Assembly (NCBI RefSeq): GCF_004346925.1
Contig: NZ_CP031167.1
Coordinates: forward strand, 950,001-1,014,000
Source of the DNA: Stenotrophomonas sp. ASS1
GTDB taxonomy: Bacteria; Pseudomonadota; Gammaproteobacteria; Xanthomonadales; Xanthomonadaceae
DNA: 64,000 nt
Direction of reading: 5' to 3'
Part shown: positions 34,682 to 42,985 of the stretch, piece after piece
Numbering within the stretch: the first letter of the stretch is position 1
Layout: the number at the start of each line of letters is the position of its first letter
The notes under the pieces: generated by a model
What the model was told of the DNA's origin: nothing
The model's input: only the letters and a program-made list of their open reading frames with translations
The model's database searches: none
Position numbers and translations under genes: made by a program

Positions 34682-36067
34682 TCAGGGCAGGCCGTCCGTC
34701 GCGCCGCGGATGCTCATCCAGGCGCCGCCACCGGGGGCGCTGCCGGCGCGGACACGGAAGCCGTGCAGGCCGGCAATGGCGGCCACGATCGACAGGCCCA
34801 GGCCGAATCCAGGCCCTTGGGCGGCGCTGCTGCTGCCACGGAAGAAGCGCTGGTAGATCAGCGTGCGGTCCTGTGGCGGAATGCCCGGCCCGTTGTCGAT
34901 CACATCGATCCTCGGGGCGCCGTGATCATCGACCGCACGCAGCAGGATGCGGCCGTGTGCAGGGGTGAACTGCAGGGCATTGGACAACAGGTTGGCCAGC
35001 GCTTCGAACAGCAGCTCGCGGTCGCCACGCAGCGGGCTCACCTTCGGCTCCACCTGCAGCTCCAGCAACTGCTGCTTCTCTTCGGCCAGCGGCAGGTAGA
35101 ACTGGTGCAGTTCCTGCAGCAGCTCGGTGACGTCGACCGCGTCGAAGGCCGAGCGCCGCTGGTGGCTCTCCAGTTCCGACACCCGCAGCAGCGCGGCGAA
35201 GCGCGCCATCAGCATGTCAGTCTCGGCCAGCGCCTTGTCCAGTGGATCGGCATGCGGGTCCCGTTCGTCCAGGCCCACGCGCATGCGGTACAGGTGGGCA
35301 CGCAGGCGGGTCAGGGGCGTGCGCAGGTCGTGGGCAATGCTGTCGCACACGCCCTTGACCTCGGTCATCAGCTGTTCGATGCGTTCCAGCATTGCATTGA
35401 CGATGCTCGACAGCCGATCGATCTCGTCGCGACGGCTGGACACCGGCAGGCGCTGGCCGAGGTCGCCGGCGACGATGCGGTTGGTGGCCGCTTCGATCTG
35501 CTGGATCCGTTTCAACGGGCGCCGGCGCAGCAGATGCCAGCCCACCAGGCCGGGAATGACGGTCAGCGACACGCCCCACAGCAGCGCATCGAGGATGATG
35601 CTGTTGACCGCCATGAGCTTGCCATTCTGGCGCACGAATACCAGCGTGCGGCCATCGCGGGTCACCACGCCGAGCGCACTGCCGCCGTTGTCGTGGCGGC
35701 CATCGGCCAGCGTCCAACCGTCCACCGCATGCGAGTTGCCATCCAGCGGCAGTCCCTCGGGGATCGCTGTCAGCGGGCCCGCCATCGGCATGCCGGCCTT
35801 GTCGAACAACCCATAGGTATAGACCTGGTGCAGATCGAAGCGCTGGCTGTCGCGCAATGCTTCATCCAGTGCCGGCCCGTCGAAGCTCATGAACAGGTGG
35901 GCGCGCTGCTGCAGGCCTGATTCGGTCAGGTCACTCAGGTAATCCGAGATGCGCCAGTACATCACGCCCAGCAGCAGGCTCGACCACGCCACGAACAGGA
36001 TGCAGTACAGGCCCAGCAGTCTGCTGCTGGAAGAGCGCCAGTGGTCAGGATTGCGCGTCGAAGACAT
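34682..36067 (-). CDS. Sensor histidine kinase of the RND pump cluster
   Basis: A 461-residue membrane kinase. Two membrane segments (about residues 17-37 and 157-180) flank a periplasmic sensor of about 120 residues. HAMP is at about 180-235, the phosphorylated His246 is in SIAHDLRTPLTRLR, and the ATPase has the N box (NLLSNALQFTP), G1 (DNGPGIP) and G2 (GFGLGLSIV). The start at 36067 overlaps the regulator gene by 23 bases; MEPA at 36079 is an alternative. It lies behind the response regulator and divergent from an RND pump, as in SmeRS- and SmeRySy-type systems; which one it is cannot be told here. Confidence 0.93.
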   Translation of the reverse strand: MSSTRNPDHWRSSSSRLLGLYCILFVAWSSLLLGVMYWRISDYLSDLTESGLQQRAHLFMSFDGPALDEALRDSQRFDLHQVYTYGLFDKAGMPMAGPLTAIPEGLPLDGNSHAVDGWTLADGRHDNGGSALGVVTRDGRTLVFVRQNGKLMAVNSIILDALLWGVSLTVIPGLVGWHLLRRRPLKRIQQIEAATNRIVAGDLGQRLPVSSRRDEIDRLSSIVNAMLERIEQLMTEVKGVCDSIAHDLRTPLTRLRAHLYRMRVGLDERDPHADPLDKALAETDMLMARFAALLRVSELESHQRRSAFDAVDVTELLQELHQFYLPLAEEKQQLLELQVEPKVSPLRGDRELLFEALANLLSNALQFTPAHGRILLRAVDDHGAPRIDVIDNGPGIPPQDRTLIYQRFFRGSSSAAQGPGFGLGLSIVAAIAGLHGFRVRAGSAPGGGAWMSIRGATDGLP

Positions 36068-36728
36068 AGCCGGTTCCACGGACGGTCATGATCGGCTGCG
36101 GTCGGCCGGGTTGTTCGATGCGTTTGCGCACGCGACCGATATGCACATCGATCAGGTTGGTGCCCGGATCGAAGTGGTAGCCCCAGACTTCCTGGAACAG
36201 CATGCTGCGGGTGACCACCTGGCCGGCGTTGCGCACCAGGAATTCGAGCAGCTTGAACTCGGTCGGCAACAGCGCGATTTCATGCCCGCCGCGTCGCGCC
36301 GAACGGGCCATCAGGTCCAGTTCCAGGTCACCGGCGCGCAGCACGTTGTCGATGGCGCCAGTCGGGCCCTGACGCCGGATCAGCACTTCCACACGTGCAG
36401 CCATCTCGTCCGAAGCGAAGGGCTTGGTCAGGTAGTCGTCGCCACCGGCGCGCAGGCCACGCACGCGTTCATCCACGTCCGACAGTGCGCTGATCATCAG
36501 CACCGGCGTGGTGATGCCTTCGCGGCGCAAGGTGGTGACCAGGGCCAGCCCGTCGATGCCGGGCAGCATGCGGTCCAGGGTGATCACCGCGTAGTCGCCT
36601 GCACGTGCCAGCGCCAGGCCGTTGCTGCCGTCGCTGGCCAGGTCCACGTCGAAGCCGTGGCTGCGCAGTTCGGTGGCGATCTCCTCGGCGGTGACAAGAT
36701 CGTCCTCGATGGTGAGTACGCGCGGCAT
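36045..36728 (-). CDS. OmpR/PhoB-type response regulator of the RND pump cluster
   Basis: A 227-residue regulator with a receiver domain (acidic pocket IEDD at residues 7-10, phosphorylated Asp52 in TLDRMLPG, Lys in YLTKPF) and an OmpR-type winged helix (EIALLPTEFKLLEFLVRNAG, VWGYHFDPGTNLIDVHIGRV, RGTGYVF). The ATG at 36728 (MPRVLTIEDD) is used rather than 36785, which adds 19 non-family residues. It is transcribed together with the kinase and likely controls the divergent pump genes and itself. Confidence 0.94.
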   Translation of the reverse strand: MPRVLTIEDDLVTAEEIATELRSHGFDVDLASDGSNGLALARAGDYAVITLDRMLPGIDGLALVTTLRREGITTPVLMISALSDVDERVRGLRAGGDDYLTKPFASDEMAARVEVLIRRQGPTGAIDNVLRAGDLELDLMARSARRGGHEIALLPTEFKLLEFLVRNAGQVVTRSMLFQEVWGYHFDPGTNLIDVHIGRVRKRIEQPGRPQPIMTVRGTGYVFDAQS

Positions 36729-36785
36729 GGGCCAGTGTGCAGAGTGGGACAGGGGCATCCTCGCAATCGTGGGCAGCGACTGCAA

Positions 36786-36841
36786 ATGAAAAATGTTTCA
36801 TGCGCCATTTAGCAGGATCGCGCCGCCACGTCTTCTATATT
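36786..36841 (+). promoter_or_regulatory. Divergent promoter region of the two-component and RND genes
   Basis: The inverted repeat ATGAAA-AATG-TTTCAT (36786-36801) lies about 80 bases upstream of the adaptor gene, and a -10-like TATATT lies at 36836-36841. No good -35 matches it, as expected for a promoter that needs an OmpR-type activator. The inverted repeat may be the activator's site. Confidence 0.45.
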
Positions 36842-36880
36842 CGGCGCCGAACGCTCCCCCACGCGTGGAACCTGCAGCCG

Positions 36881-38059
36881 ATGATCCTTCCGAACCCCTC
36901 CCGTCCGTACCGTGCTTGGCGGCTGCCGCGAACCGCGGGCCTGCCGCTGCTGGCGCTTGCCCTGGCCGGCCTGCTCAGCGCCTGCGGCAAGGACGCGCCC
37001 AAGCCTGCCGCCACGACGCCTGAGGTGACGGTGCTGACCCTGCGCAGCCAGCCGCTGGCACTGCAGCAGGAATTGCCTGGGCGCAGCGTCGCCTCGCAGG
37101 AATCGGATGTGCGCCCGCAGGTGGATGGCGTGCTGGTGAAGCGGTTGTTCGAGCAGGGCCAGTGGGTGAAGGCCGGGCAGCCGTTGTTCCAGATCGAGCC
37201 CGCGCTGTACCAGGCGGCGCTGAACGAGGCACAGGCCAACCTGAAGACGGCCGAGGCCGCTGCGGTGACCGCGCGCCTGCGGGCGCAGCGCATGCAGGCG
37301 CTGGGCAAGGACCAGTTGGCCGCGCGCCAGGACGTGGATGATGCGGTGGCCAGCGACCAGCAGGCCGCCGCCGCCGCGCAGGCCGCACAGGCGGCACGTG
37401 ACACGGCCAGCACACGGCTGGGGTTTGCCACGGTGACCTCGCCGATCGCCGGGCGCATCGGCCGCGCGCTCTTCACGCCCGGTGCGCTGGTCACCTCGGG
37501 CCAGGCCGATCCACTGGCACGGGTGCAGCAGATGGACCCGATGAACGTGGACATCACCCAGTCCAGCAATGAGTACCTGGCACTGCGCCGCGCCATCGCC
37601 GACGGTGGCGTGCAGGCCGATACAGCGCCGGTGCGGCTGCGCCTGTCCGATGGCACCGACTACCCGTTGCCGGGCACGCTGGAATTTGCCGACGTGGACG
37701 TGCAGCAGGAAACCGGCAGCATCACCCTGCGCGCGCGTTTCCCCAATCCGGACGGGCTGCTGCTGCCGGGCATGTACGTGCGCGCGCTGGTGGGGCAGGG
37801 AACCCGCCAGCAGGCGCTGCTGGTGCCACAGGCGGCGGTCGACCGCAGCCCCAAGGGCGAGGCACAGGCGTGGCTGGTGGATAAGGACGGCAAGGCGCGG
37901 CTGCGCCTGTTCCGCACCGCGCGTGCGGTGGGCGACCAGTGGCTGGTCCTTGATGGCCTGGCCGCCGGCGAGCAGGTGGTGGTGGCCGGCGCGCAGGGCC
38001 TGGCCGATGGCATGACGGTGCGGGTGAAGCCGGCACCGGCACCGGTCGGGAAGGACTGA
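36881..38059 (+). CDS. RND periplasmic adaptor (MFP) lipoprotein
   Basis: A 392-residue AcrA/MexA-type adaptor. A lipobox (LLSAC, Cys35) marks it as an inner-membrane lipoprotein. A lipoyl half-motif (GVLVKRLFEQGQWVKAGQPL), a coiled-coil hairpin of alanine- and glutamine-rich heptads (about residues 105-180) and the second lipoyl half (TVTSPIAGRIGRA) follow. It joins the RND pump to an outer-membrane channel. The ATG at 36881 is used; the open frame starts earlier. The pump gene begins 4 bases after its stop. Confidence 0.94.
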   Translation: MILPNPSRPYRAWRLPRTAGLPLLALALAGLLSACGKDAPKPAATTPEVTVLTLRSQPLALQQELPGRSVASQESDVRPQVDGVLVKRLFEQGQWVKAGQPLFQIEPALYQAALNEAQANLKTAEAAAVTARLRAQRMQALGKDQLAARQDVDDAVASDQQAAAAAQAAQAARDTASTRLGFATVTSPIAGRIGRALFTPGALVTSGQADPLARVQQMDPMNVDITQSSNEYLALRRAIADGGVQADTAPVRLRLSDGTDYPLPGTLEFADVDVQQETGSITLRARFPNPDGLLLPGMYVRALVGQGTRQQALLVPQAAVDRSPKGEAQAWLVDKDGKARLRLFRTARAVGDQWLVLDGLAAGEQVVVAGAQGLADGMTVRVKPAPAPVGKD

Positions 38060-38063
38060 GCAG

Positions 38064-41000
38064 ATGCTGCCGCGCTTCTTCATCCATCGCCCGGTATTCG
38101 CCTGGGTCCTGGCGATCTGCATCATGGCCTTCGGCACCATCGCGGTGACCCAGCTGCCGGTGGAGCAGTACCCGGACATCGCGCCGCCGCAGGTCAACAT
38201 CACCGCCAACTACACCGGTGCCTCGGCGCAGACGGTGGAAGACAGCGTCACCCAGGTGATCGAGCAGCAGATCAAGGGCATCGACCACCTGCTGTATTTC
38301 TCGTCCACCAGTTCCTCGTCCGGGCAGGCGCGCATCACGGTCACCTTCGACCAGAGCGCCAATCCGGATATCGCCCAGGTGCAGGTGCAGAACAGCGTCA
38401 ACCAGGCCATCAACCGGCTGCCGCAGGAAGTGCAGCAGCAGGGCGTGACGGTCGCCAAGTCGCAGGGCGATTCGCTGATGGTGGTCTCGCTGTACGACAC
38501 CAGCCGGCGCATGGAACGGGTGGATGTTTCCGATTTCCTGGTCAGCAACGTGCAGGACCCGATCAGCCGTATTCCCGGCGTTGGCGAGATCAACGTGTTC
38601 GGCTCGGCTTACGCAATGCGCGTGTGGCTGGACCCGCACAAGCTGCGCGCCTATGACCTGATGCCCTCGGACGTGCGCGCTGCGATCCAGGCGCAGAACA
38701 CCCAGGTGACGGCGGGTGAGCTGGGCGCGATGCCGTCCAGCCCGACGCAGAGCCTCAACGCCACGGTCACCGCGCAGTCGCGCCTGCAGACCCCCGAGCA
38801 GTTCCGCGCGATCATCCTGCGTACCCTGCCCAATGGCGCGGCGGTGTTGCTGGGCGACGTCGCGCGGGTCGAGATTGGCGCGGAGAACTACCAGACCAGC
38901 AGCTATCTCAACGGTTATCCGGCGGCCGGCTTCTCAGTCACCCTGGCCTCCGGCGCCAACGCATTGGCCACCGCCGACGCGGTCCGCGCGGAGATCGAAC
39001 GGCTGCGACCGACTTTCCCGCCGGGGTTGCAGGTGGCCTATCCGCGTGACAGCACGCCGTTCGTGCGGGTCTCGATCGAGGGGGTCATCCATACCCTCAT
39101 CGAAGCCATCGTTCTGGTCGTGGTGGTGATGTTCCTGTTCCTGCAGAACCTGCGCGCCACGCTGATTCCGGCGATCACGGTGCCTGTGGTGCTGCTGGGC
39201 ACCTTCGGCGTGCTGGCCGTTGCCGGATTCACCATCAACACACTGACCCTGTTCGCGATGGTGCTGGCGATCGGCCTGCTGGTCGACGATGCGATCGTGG
39301 TGGTGGAGAACGTGGAGCGCATCATCCACGACGAGCATCTGCCGCCGCGCGAAGCGACCGAAAAATCGATGGGCGAGATCACCGGCGCGTTGATCGGCAT
39401 CACCGTGGTGCTGGGCGCGGTGTTCCTGCCGATGGCGCTGTTCGGTGGTTCCACCGGCATCATCTACCGGCAGTTCTCGATCACGATTGCGTCTGCCATG
39501 GCATTGTCGGCGCTGGTGGCGCTGACGCTGACCCCGGCGCTGTGCGCGACCCTGCTCAAGCCGTCTTCGGCGCAGAAACCGCAGGGCCGCTTCTTCCGGG
39601 CGTTCAACCGGGGCGTCGAGCGCAGCCAGTTGGCCTACCAGGGCAGACTCGGCGGCGTCGTCTCCCGGCCGCGGCGTTGGATGGCGTTCTACCTGCTGCT
39701 GGTGGTCGCCATGGTCGCGCTGTACGCGCGGATGCCCACCGGCTTCCTGCCGGTGGAAGACCAGGGCCAGGTCACCTTCCAGTTCTCCACGCCGGAAGGC
39801 ACGCCGATGGCACGTACCGAAGCGCTGGGCGAGCAGATCAGCCGCTACTTCATGGAGCACGAGAAGCAGAACCTGGATGTGGTGTTCGTGGTGGTCGGCC
39901 GCAACAATGCCGGCACCGGCCAGAACGCCGGGCAGGGTTTTCTCGCACTGAAACCCTGGGATGAGCGCACGGGCGACAACACCGCTGCGGCGATCATCAC
40001 GCGAGCCAATGCCTACTTCCGCCGCTTGCCGGATGCCAAGGTCAATGTACTGGCACCGCCGGCGGTGCGTGGACTGGGCCAGTCCAGCGGCTTCGAACTG
40101 TGGCTGCAGGACACCAGCGCAGCCGGGCGCGTGGCCCTGCAGACGGCGCAGGAACAGGTGGTGCGCGCGGCCGGCGAAGACGACGGGCTCACCTCGGTGC
40201 GCCTGAACGGCCTGGGCGACAAGGCCGAGCTGCGGCTGGACATCGACCATGCCCAGGCCAGCGCGCTGGGCCTGGCCCAGGCCGACATCAATTCCACGCT
40301 GTCGGCGGCCTGGGGCGGCAGTTACATCAACGATTTCCTCGATCGTGGCCGGGTCAAGCGGGTCTACATGCAGGGCGACCAGCCCTACCGCAGCGTGCCC
40401 GACGACATCGGCCAGTGGTATGTGCGCGGTGGCAACGGCCAGATGGCGTCGTTCGCCAGTTTCGCCAGCAGCCACTGGGCACGCGGGCCGCAGCTGCAGC
40501 AGCGTTTCAATGGCCTGCCGGCAATGCAGATCCAGGGCAGCGCCGCTGAAGGGCGCAGCTCGGGCGAAGCGATGCAGCGCATGCAGGCGCTGGTTGCCGA
40601 TCAACCCGGGTTCAACCTGCAGTGGAGTGGCCTGTCCTACCAGGAACAACTGGCCAGCAACCAGACGTTGTGGCTGTACACCGCCTCCATTGCCTTCATC
40701 TTCCTGTGCCTGGCAGCGCTCTATGAGAGCTGGACGGTGCCGGTGGCAGTGGTGCTGGTGATCCCATTGGGCGTGATTGGTACCGTGCTGGCGACCACCG
40801 CGGCCGGGTTCGTCAACGACATCTACTTCCAGGTGGGTCTGCTGACGACCATCGGCCTGTCGGCCAAGAACGCGATCCTGATCGTGGAGTTTGCCGAGGC
40901 CCGCTATCGTGCCGGCAGTTCAGCGGTGGAAGCGGCCCTGCAGGGCGCACGCCTGCGACTGCGCCCGATCGTGATGACGTCGTTGGCCTTCGTGGCTGGT

Positions 41001-41165
41001 GTGATCCCGTTGGCGTTGGCGACCGGTGCAGGCGCGGTCAGCCGCCGTGAAATCGGCATGAGCGTGATCGGCGGCATGGTCTCCGGCACGGTGCTGGCAG
41101 TGGTGCTGGTGCCGTTGTTCTTCGTGCTGGTGCGCCGCCTGGGCCGGTCACGGCCGCAGGACTGA
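38064..41165 (+). CDS. RND multidrug efflux pump (HAE1 family)
   Basis: A 1033-residue AcrB-type inner-membrane pump. Twelve membrane segments and two large periplasmic loops are visible, and the proton-relay acids Asp408 and Asp409 are in IGLLVDDAIVVVEN of segment 4. GFSVTLASGAN and the ending VPLFFVLVRRLG are typical. It lacks a following outer-membrane channel gene, so it must use a channel encoded elsewhere (TolC-like). SmeYZ and SmeMN in S. maltophilia are also two-gene pumps without their own channel; no identity is claimed here. Confidence 0.95.
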   Translation: MLPRFFIHRPVFAWVLAICIMAFGTIAVTQLPVEQYPDIAPPQVNITANYTGASAQTVEDSVTQVIEQQIKGIDHLLYFSSTSSSSGQARITVTFDQSANPDIAQVQVQNSVNQAINRLPQEVQQQGVTVAKSQGDSLMVVSLYDTSRRMERVDVSDFLVSNVQDPISRIPGVGEINVFGSAYAMRVWLDPHKLRAYDLMPSDVRAAIQAQNTQVTAGELGAMPSSPTQSLNATVTAQSRLQTPEQFRAIILRTLPNGAAVLLGDVARVEIGAENYQTSSYLNGYPAAGFSVTLASGANALATADAVRAEIERLRPTFPPGLQVAYPRDSTPFVRVSIEGVIHTLIEAIVLVVVVMFLFLQNLRATLIPAITVPVVLLGTFGVLAVAGFTINTLTLFAMVLAIGLLVDDAIVVVENVERIIHDEHLPPREATEKSMGEITGALIGITVVLGAVFLPMALFGGSTGIIYRQFSITIASAMALSALVALTLTPALCATLLKPSSAQKPQGRFFRAFNRGVERSQLAYQGRLGGVVSRPRRWMAFYLLLVVAMVALYARMPTGFLPVEDQGQVTFQFSTPEGTPMARTEALGEQISRYFMEHEKQNLDVVFVVVGRNNAGTGQNAGQGFLALKPWDERTGDNTAAAIITRANAYFRRLPDAKVNVLAPPAVRGLGQSSGFELWLQDTSAAGRVALQTAQEQVVRAAGEDDGLTSVRLNGLGDKAELRLDIDHAQASALGLAQADINSTLSAAWGGSYINDFLDRGRVKRVYMQGDQPYRSVPDDIGQWYVRGGNGQMASFASFASSHWARGPQLQQRFNGLPAMQIQGSAAEGRSSGEAMQRMQALVADQPGFNLQWSGLSYQEQLASNQTLWLYTASIAFIFLCLAALYESWTVPVAVVLVIPLGVIGTVLATTAAGFVNDIYFQVGLLTTIGLSAKNAILIVEFAEARYRAGSSAVEAALQGARLRLRPIVMTSLAFVAGVIPLALATGAGAVSRREIGMSVIGGMVSGTVLAVVLVPLFFVLVRRLGRSRPQD

Positions 41166-41264
41166 GGGGGGCGCGGCTGTCATCTGGCTGCCGCAGCGCC
41201 CTCACCCGTTCTTTGCCCAGGTGCCGCTAGCGTAGGTCGTCCCCGTCCCCCACGGAGACCTGCC

Positions 41265-41438
41265 ATGTGGCTGCTCGACCATCTCTGGCCAGGCCGCAGA
41301 CCTTCACCTCCCCCGGTCGCGGCCGAGCCGCAGGCCGCGCCCCGTCGCCCCTGGCTGAAACGCCCGGTGCGGGCCGGGCGCAGCGGCATGGCGCCCTGGC
41401 AGAAGGTCGCCACGCCGCCGCGGCGCACGCGCCACTAG
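41265..41438 (+). CDS. Small basic protein (57 residues)
   Basis: A short frame starting MWLLDHLWPGRRPSPPPVAA and ending TPPRRTRH after a CGGAGAC ribosome binding site. It is rich in Pro, Arg and Ala. It lies between the RND pump and a convergent GFA gene, overlapping the latter by 4 bases. It is not known to me, but the clean start and ribosome binding site make it plausible. Its strong basic character could indicate nucleic-acid or membrane contact. Confidence 0.45.
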   Translation: MWLLDHLWPGRRPSPPPVAAEPQAAPRRPWLKRPVRAGRSGMAPWQKVATPPRRTRH

Positions 41439-41839
41439 CCGGTGCGGTCGGCGGGGTGGTTGACCCCATCGTTGACCGGGATCACACCCAGCGCGAACGG
41501 GTCGATGCCTTCCAGGCAGGCCACGTTGTAACCGTACTGTTCCGGGTTGGAGCGGCGCCGGTGATGGGTGTAGATGCCGCACACGCCGCAGAAGTAGTGC
41601 TCGGCCACATGGGTGTTGAACTGGTACAGCTGCAGGTGGTTCTGCCCGCGCACCACCTGCAGGCCCGCGCGGCTGACGCTGGCCGCAATGGCACCCCGCC
41701 GCCGGCACATCGAGCAGTCGCAGCGGCGCGGGTCGACGATGCCGTCCGGCAGGTCCAGCAGCAGTTCGACCGTGCCGCAATGGCAGGTGGCGCGGTGCTG
41801 GGGTTGGACCGGAACGCCGGCCACGGAAGTGATGCCCAT
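41435..41839 (-). CDS. GFA/CENP-V family zinc protein
   Basis: A 134-residue protein with the Gfa fold. Zinc ligands are Cys19 and Cys21 (CHCG), Cys40, Cys42 and Cys45 (CDCSMC), and Cys84 and Cys87 (CGVC). The family was named for glutathione-dependent formaldehyde-activating enzyme, but many members have other or unknown roles. It is followed by nothing in its own direction. The start at 41839 gives the normal family length. Confidence 0.88.
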   Translation of the reverse strand: MGITSVAGVPVQPQHRATCHCGTVELLLDLPDGIVDPRRCDCSMCRRRGAIAASVSRAGLQVVRGQNHLQLYQFNTHVAEHYFCGVCGIYTHHRRRSNPEQYGYNVACLEGIDPFALGVIPVNDGVNHPADRTG

Positions 41840-41968
41840 CGTTGCTCCTGTGAAGTGAACCTGGCCGCAGAGGCCGCCGCCGACGGTGCGCTGCCCAGCC
41901 TGAACGGTCTGTAGATGCCACGGTGAACCCGCTTGTGGCTAACTATGCGGCTTCAAGACCGCGACAGG

Positions 41969-42985
41969 ATGCCAGTGAACGCCGCAGGACGTTGGATGAC
42001 AGGGAGTGCCATGGCGCTGGCGGCGCTGTGGGTGAGCGGGCTGCTGGCCTACCAGCTGCCGGGGCCGGGTTGGCTGGCCACCGGCGTGGCCGTGCTGTGG
42101 CTGCTGGTGGCGCTGTGGGCGTCGTGGCGGGTCGCGCGGGGACGTGCCTCCCGCCGCCTCGGCACGGCCTTCGGTGTGGCGCTGGCGTTGGCCGGCCTGT
42201 GGTGGCTGCTGCTGACCCCGCGCCAGGACCGCGTATGGGCCGACGACGTGGCCCAGCGCCTGCACGTGGTGTCCTTCGACGGGCGCCATGTGGTGCTGGA
42301 CAACGTGCGCGACTTCACCTGGCGCAGCGAAACCGACTACGACGCGCACTGGGTGCGCCGCGAATACGACCTGGACCAGCTGCGCTCGGCCGACCTGGTG
42401 CTGTCGTACTGGATGGGCCCGGCGATCGCCCACACGCTGATCTCGTTCGGCTTCGAGGATGGACGCCACGTGGTGTTTTCGCTGGAGATCCGCAAGGAGC
42501 GCGGTGAGTCGTTCTCCGCGCTGGGCGGCTTCTTCCGCAAGTTCGAGATGACCCTGGTGGCTTCGGAGGAGACCGACATCATCCGCACCCGCACCAACGC
42601 GCGTGGCGAAGATGTCTACCTGTACCGCCTGCATGGCATGGACCGCGCGCAGCTGAAGGAACTGTTCGCCGCGTACATCGAACAGGCGCGTGAACTGGAT
42701 GCCAAGCCGGGCTTCTACAACACGCTGACCAGCAACTGCACGACCATCGTCTTCGACCTGGCCCGCCACATCGCACCGCGCCTGCCGTTGGACTATCGGC
42801 TGCTGCTGTCCGGCTATCTGGCCGAGTACGCGCAGGAGGTCGGTGCACTCACGCCGGGCGTGCCGTACGCCGAGCTGCACGACAAGGGCCGCATCACCCA
42901 GCGCGCATTGGACCTGGGTGATGGCGAGCATTTCTCCACCGTGATCCGCCAGGGCGTGCCCGGCACCGAGCAGGACCCGCAGTAA
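41969..42985 (+). CDS. DUF4105 membrane protein
   Basis: A 338-residue protein with two or three membrane segments in the first 85 residues and a periplasmic DUF4105 domain after them. The conserved FYNTLTSNCTTIVFDL (about residues 250-265) carries the Asn-Cys pair typical of this family, which is related to bacterial papain-like and LNB enzymes. Whether it is a protease or amidase is unknown. Its stop (TAA) and the start of the next gene (ATG) share one base, so it is translationally coupled to the lipoprotein hydrolase. Confidence 0.85.
   Translation: MPVNAAGRWMTGSAMALAALWVSGLLAYQLPGPGWLATGVAVLWLLVALWASWRVARGRASRRLGTAFGVALALAGLWWLLLTPRQDRVWADDVAQRLHVVSFDGRHVVLDNVRDFTWRSETDYDAHWVRREYDLDQLRSADLVLSYWMGPAIAHTLISFGFEDGRHVVFSLEIRKERGESFSALGGFFRKFEMTLVASEETDIIRTRTNARGEDVYLYRLHGMDRAQLKELFAAYIEQARELDAKPGFYNTLTSNCTTIVFDLARHIAPRLPLDYRLLLSGYLAEYAQEVGALTPGVPYAELHDKGRITQRALDLGDGEHFSTVIRQGVPGTEQDPQ

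Noticed and set aside
38934..40649. A 571-residue open frame antisense to the RND pump
   Set aside because: The pump is complete on the plus strand with conserved Asp408 and Asp409; the antisense frame is rich in His, Gln and Arg.
42337..42597. Short minus-strand frame in the DUF4105 gene
   Set aside because: It is nested in a conserved domain with no ribosome binding site.
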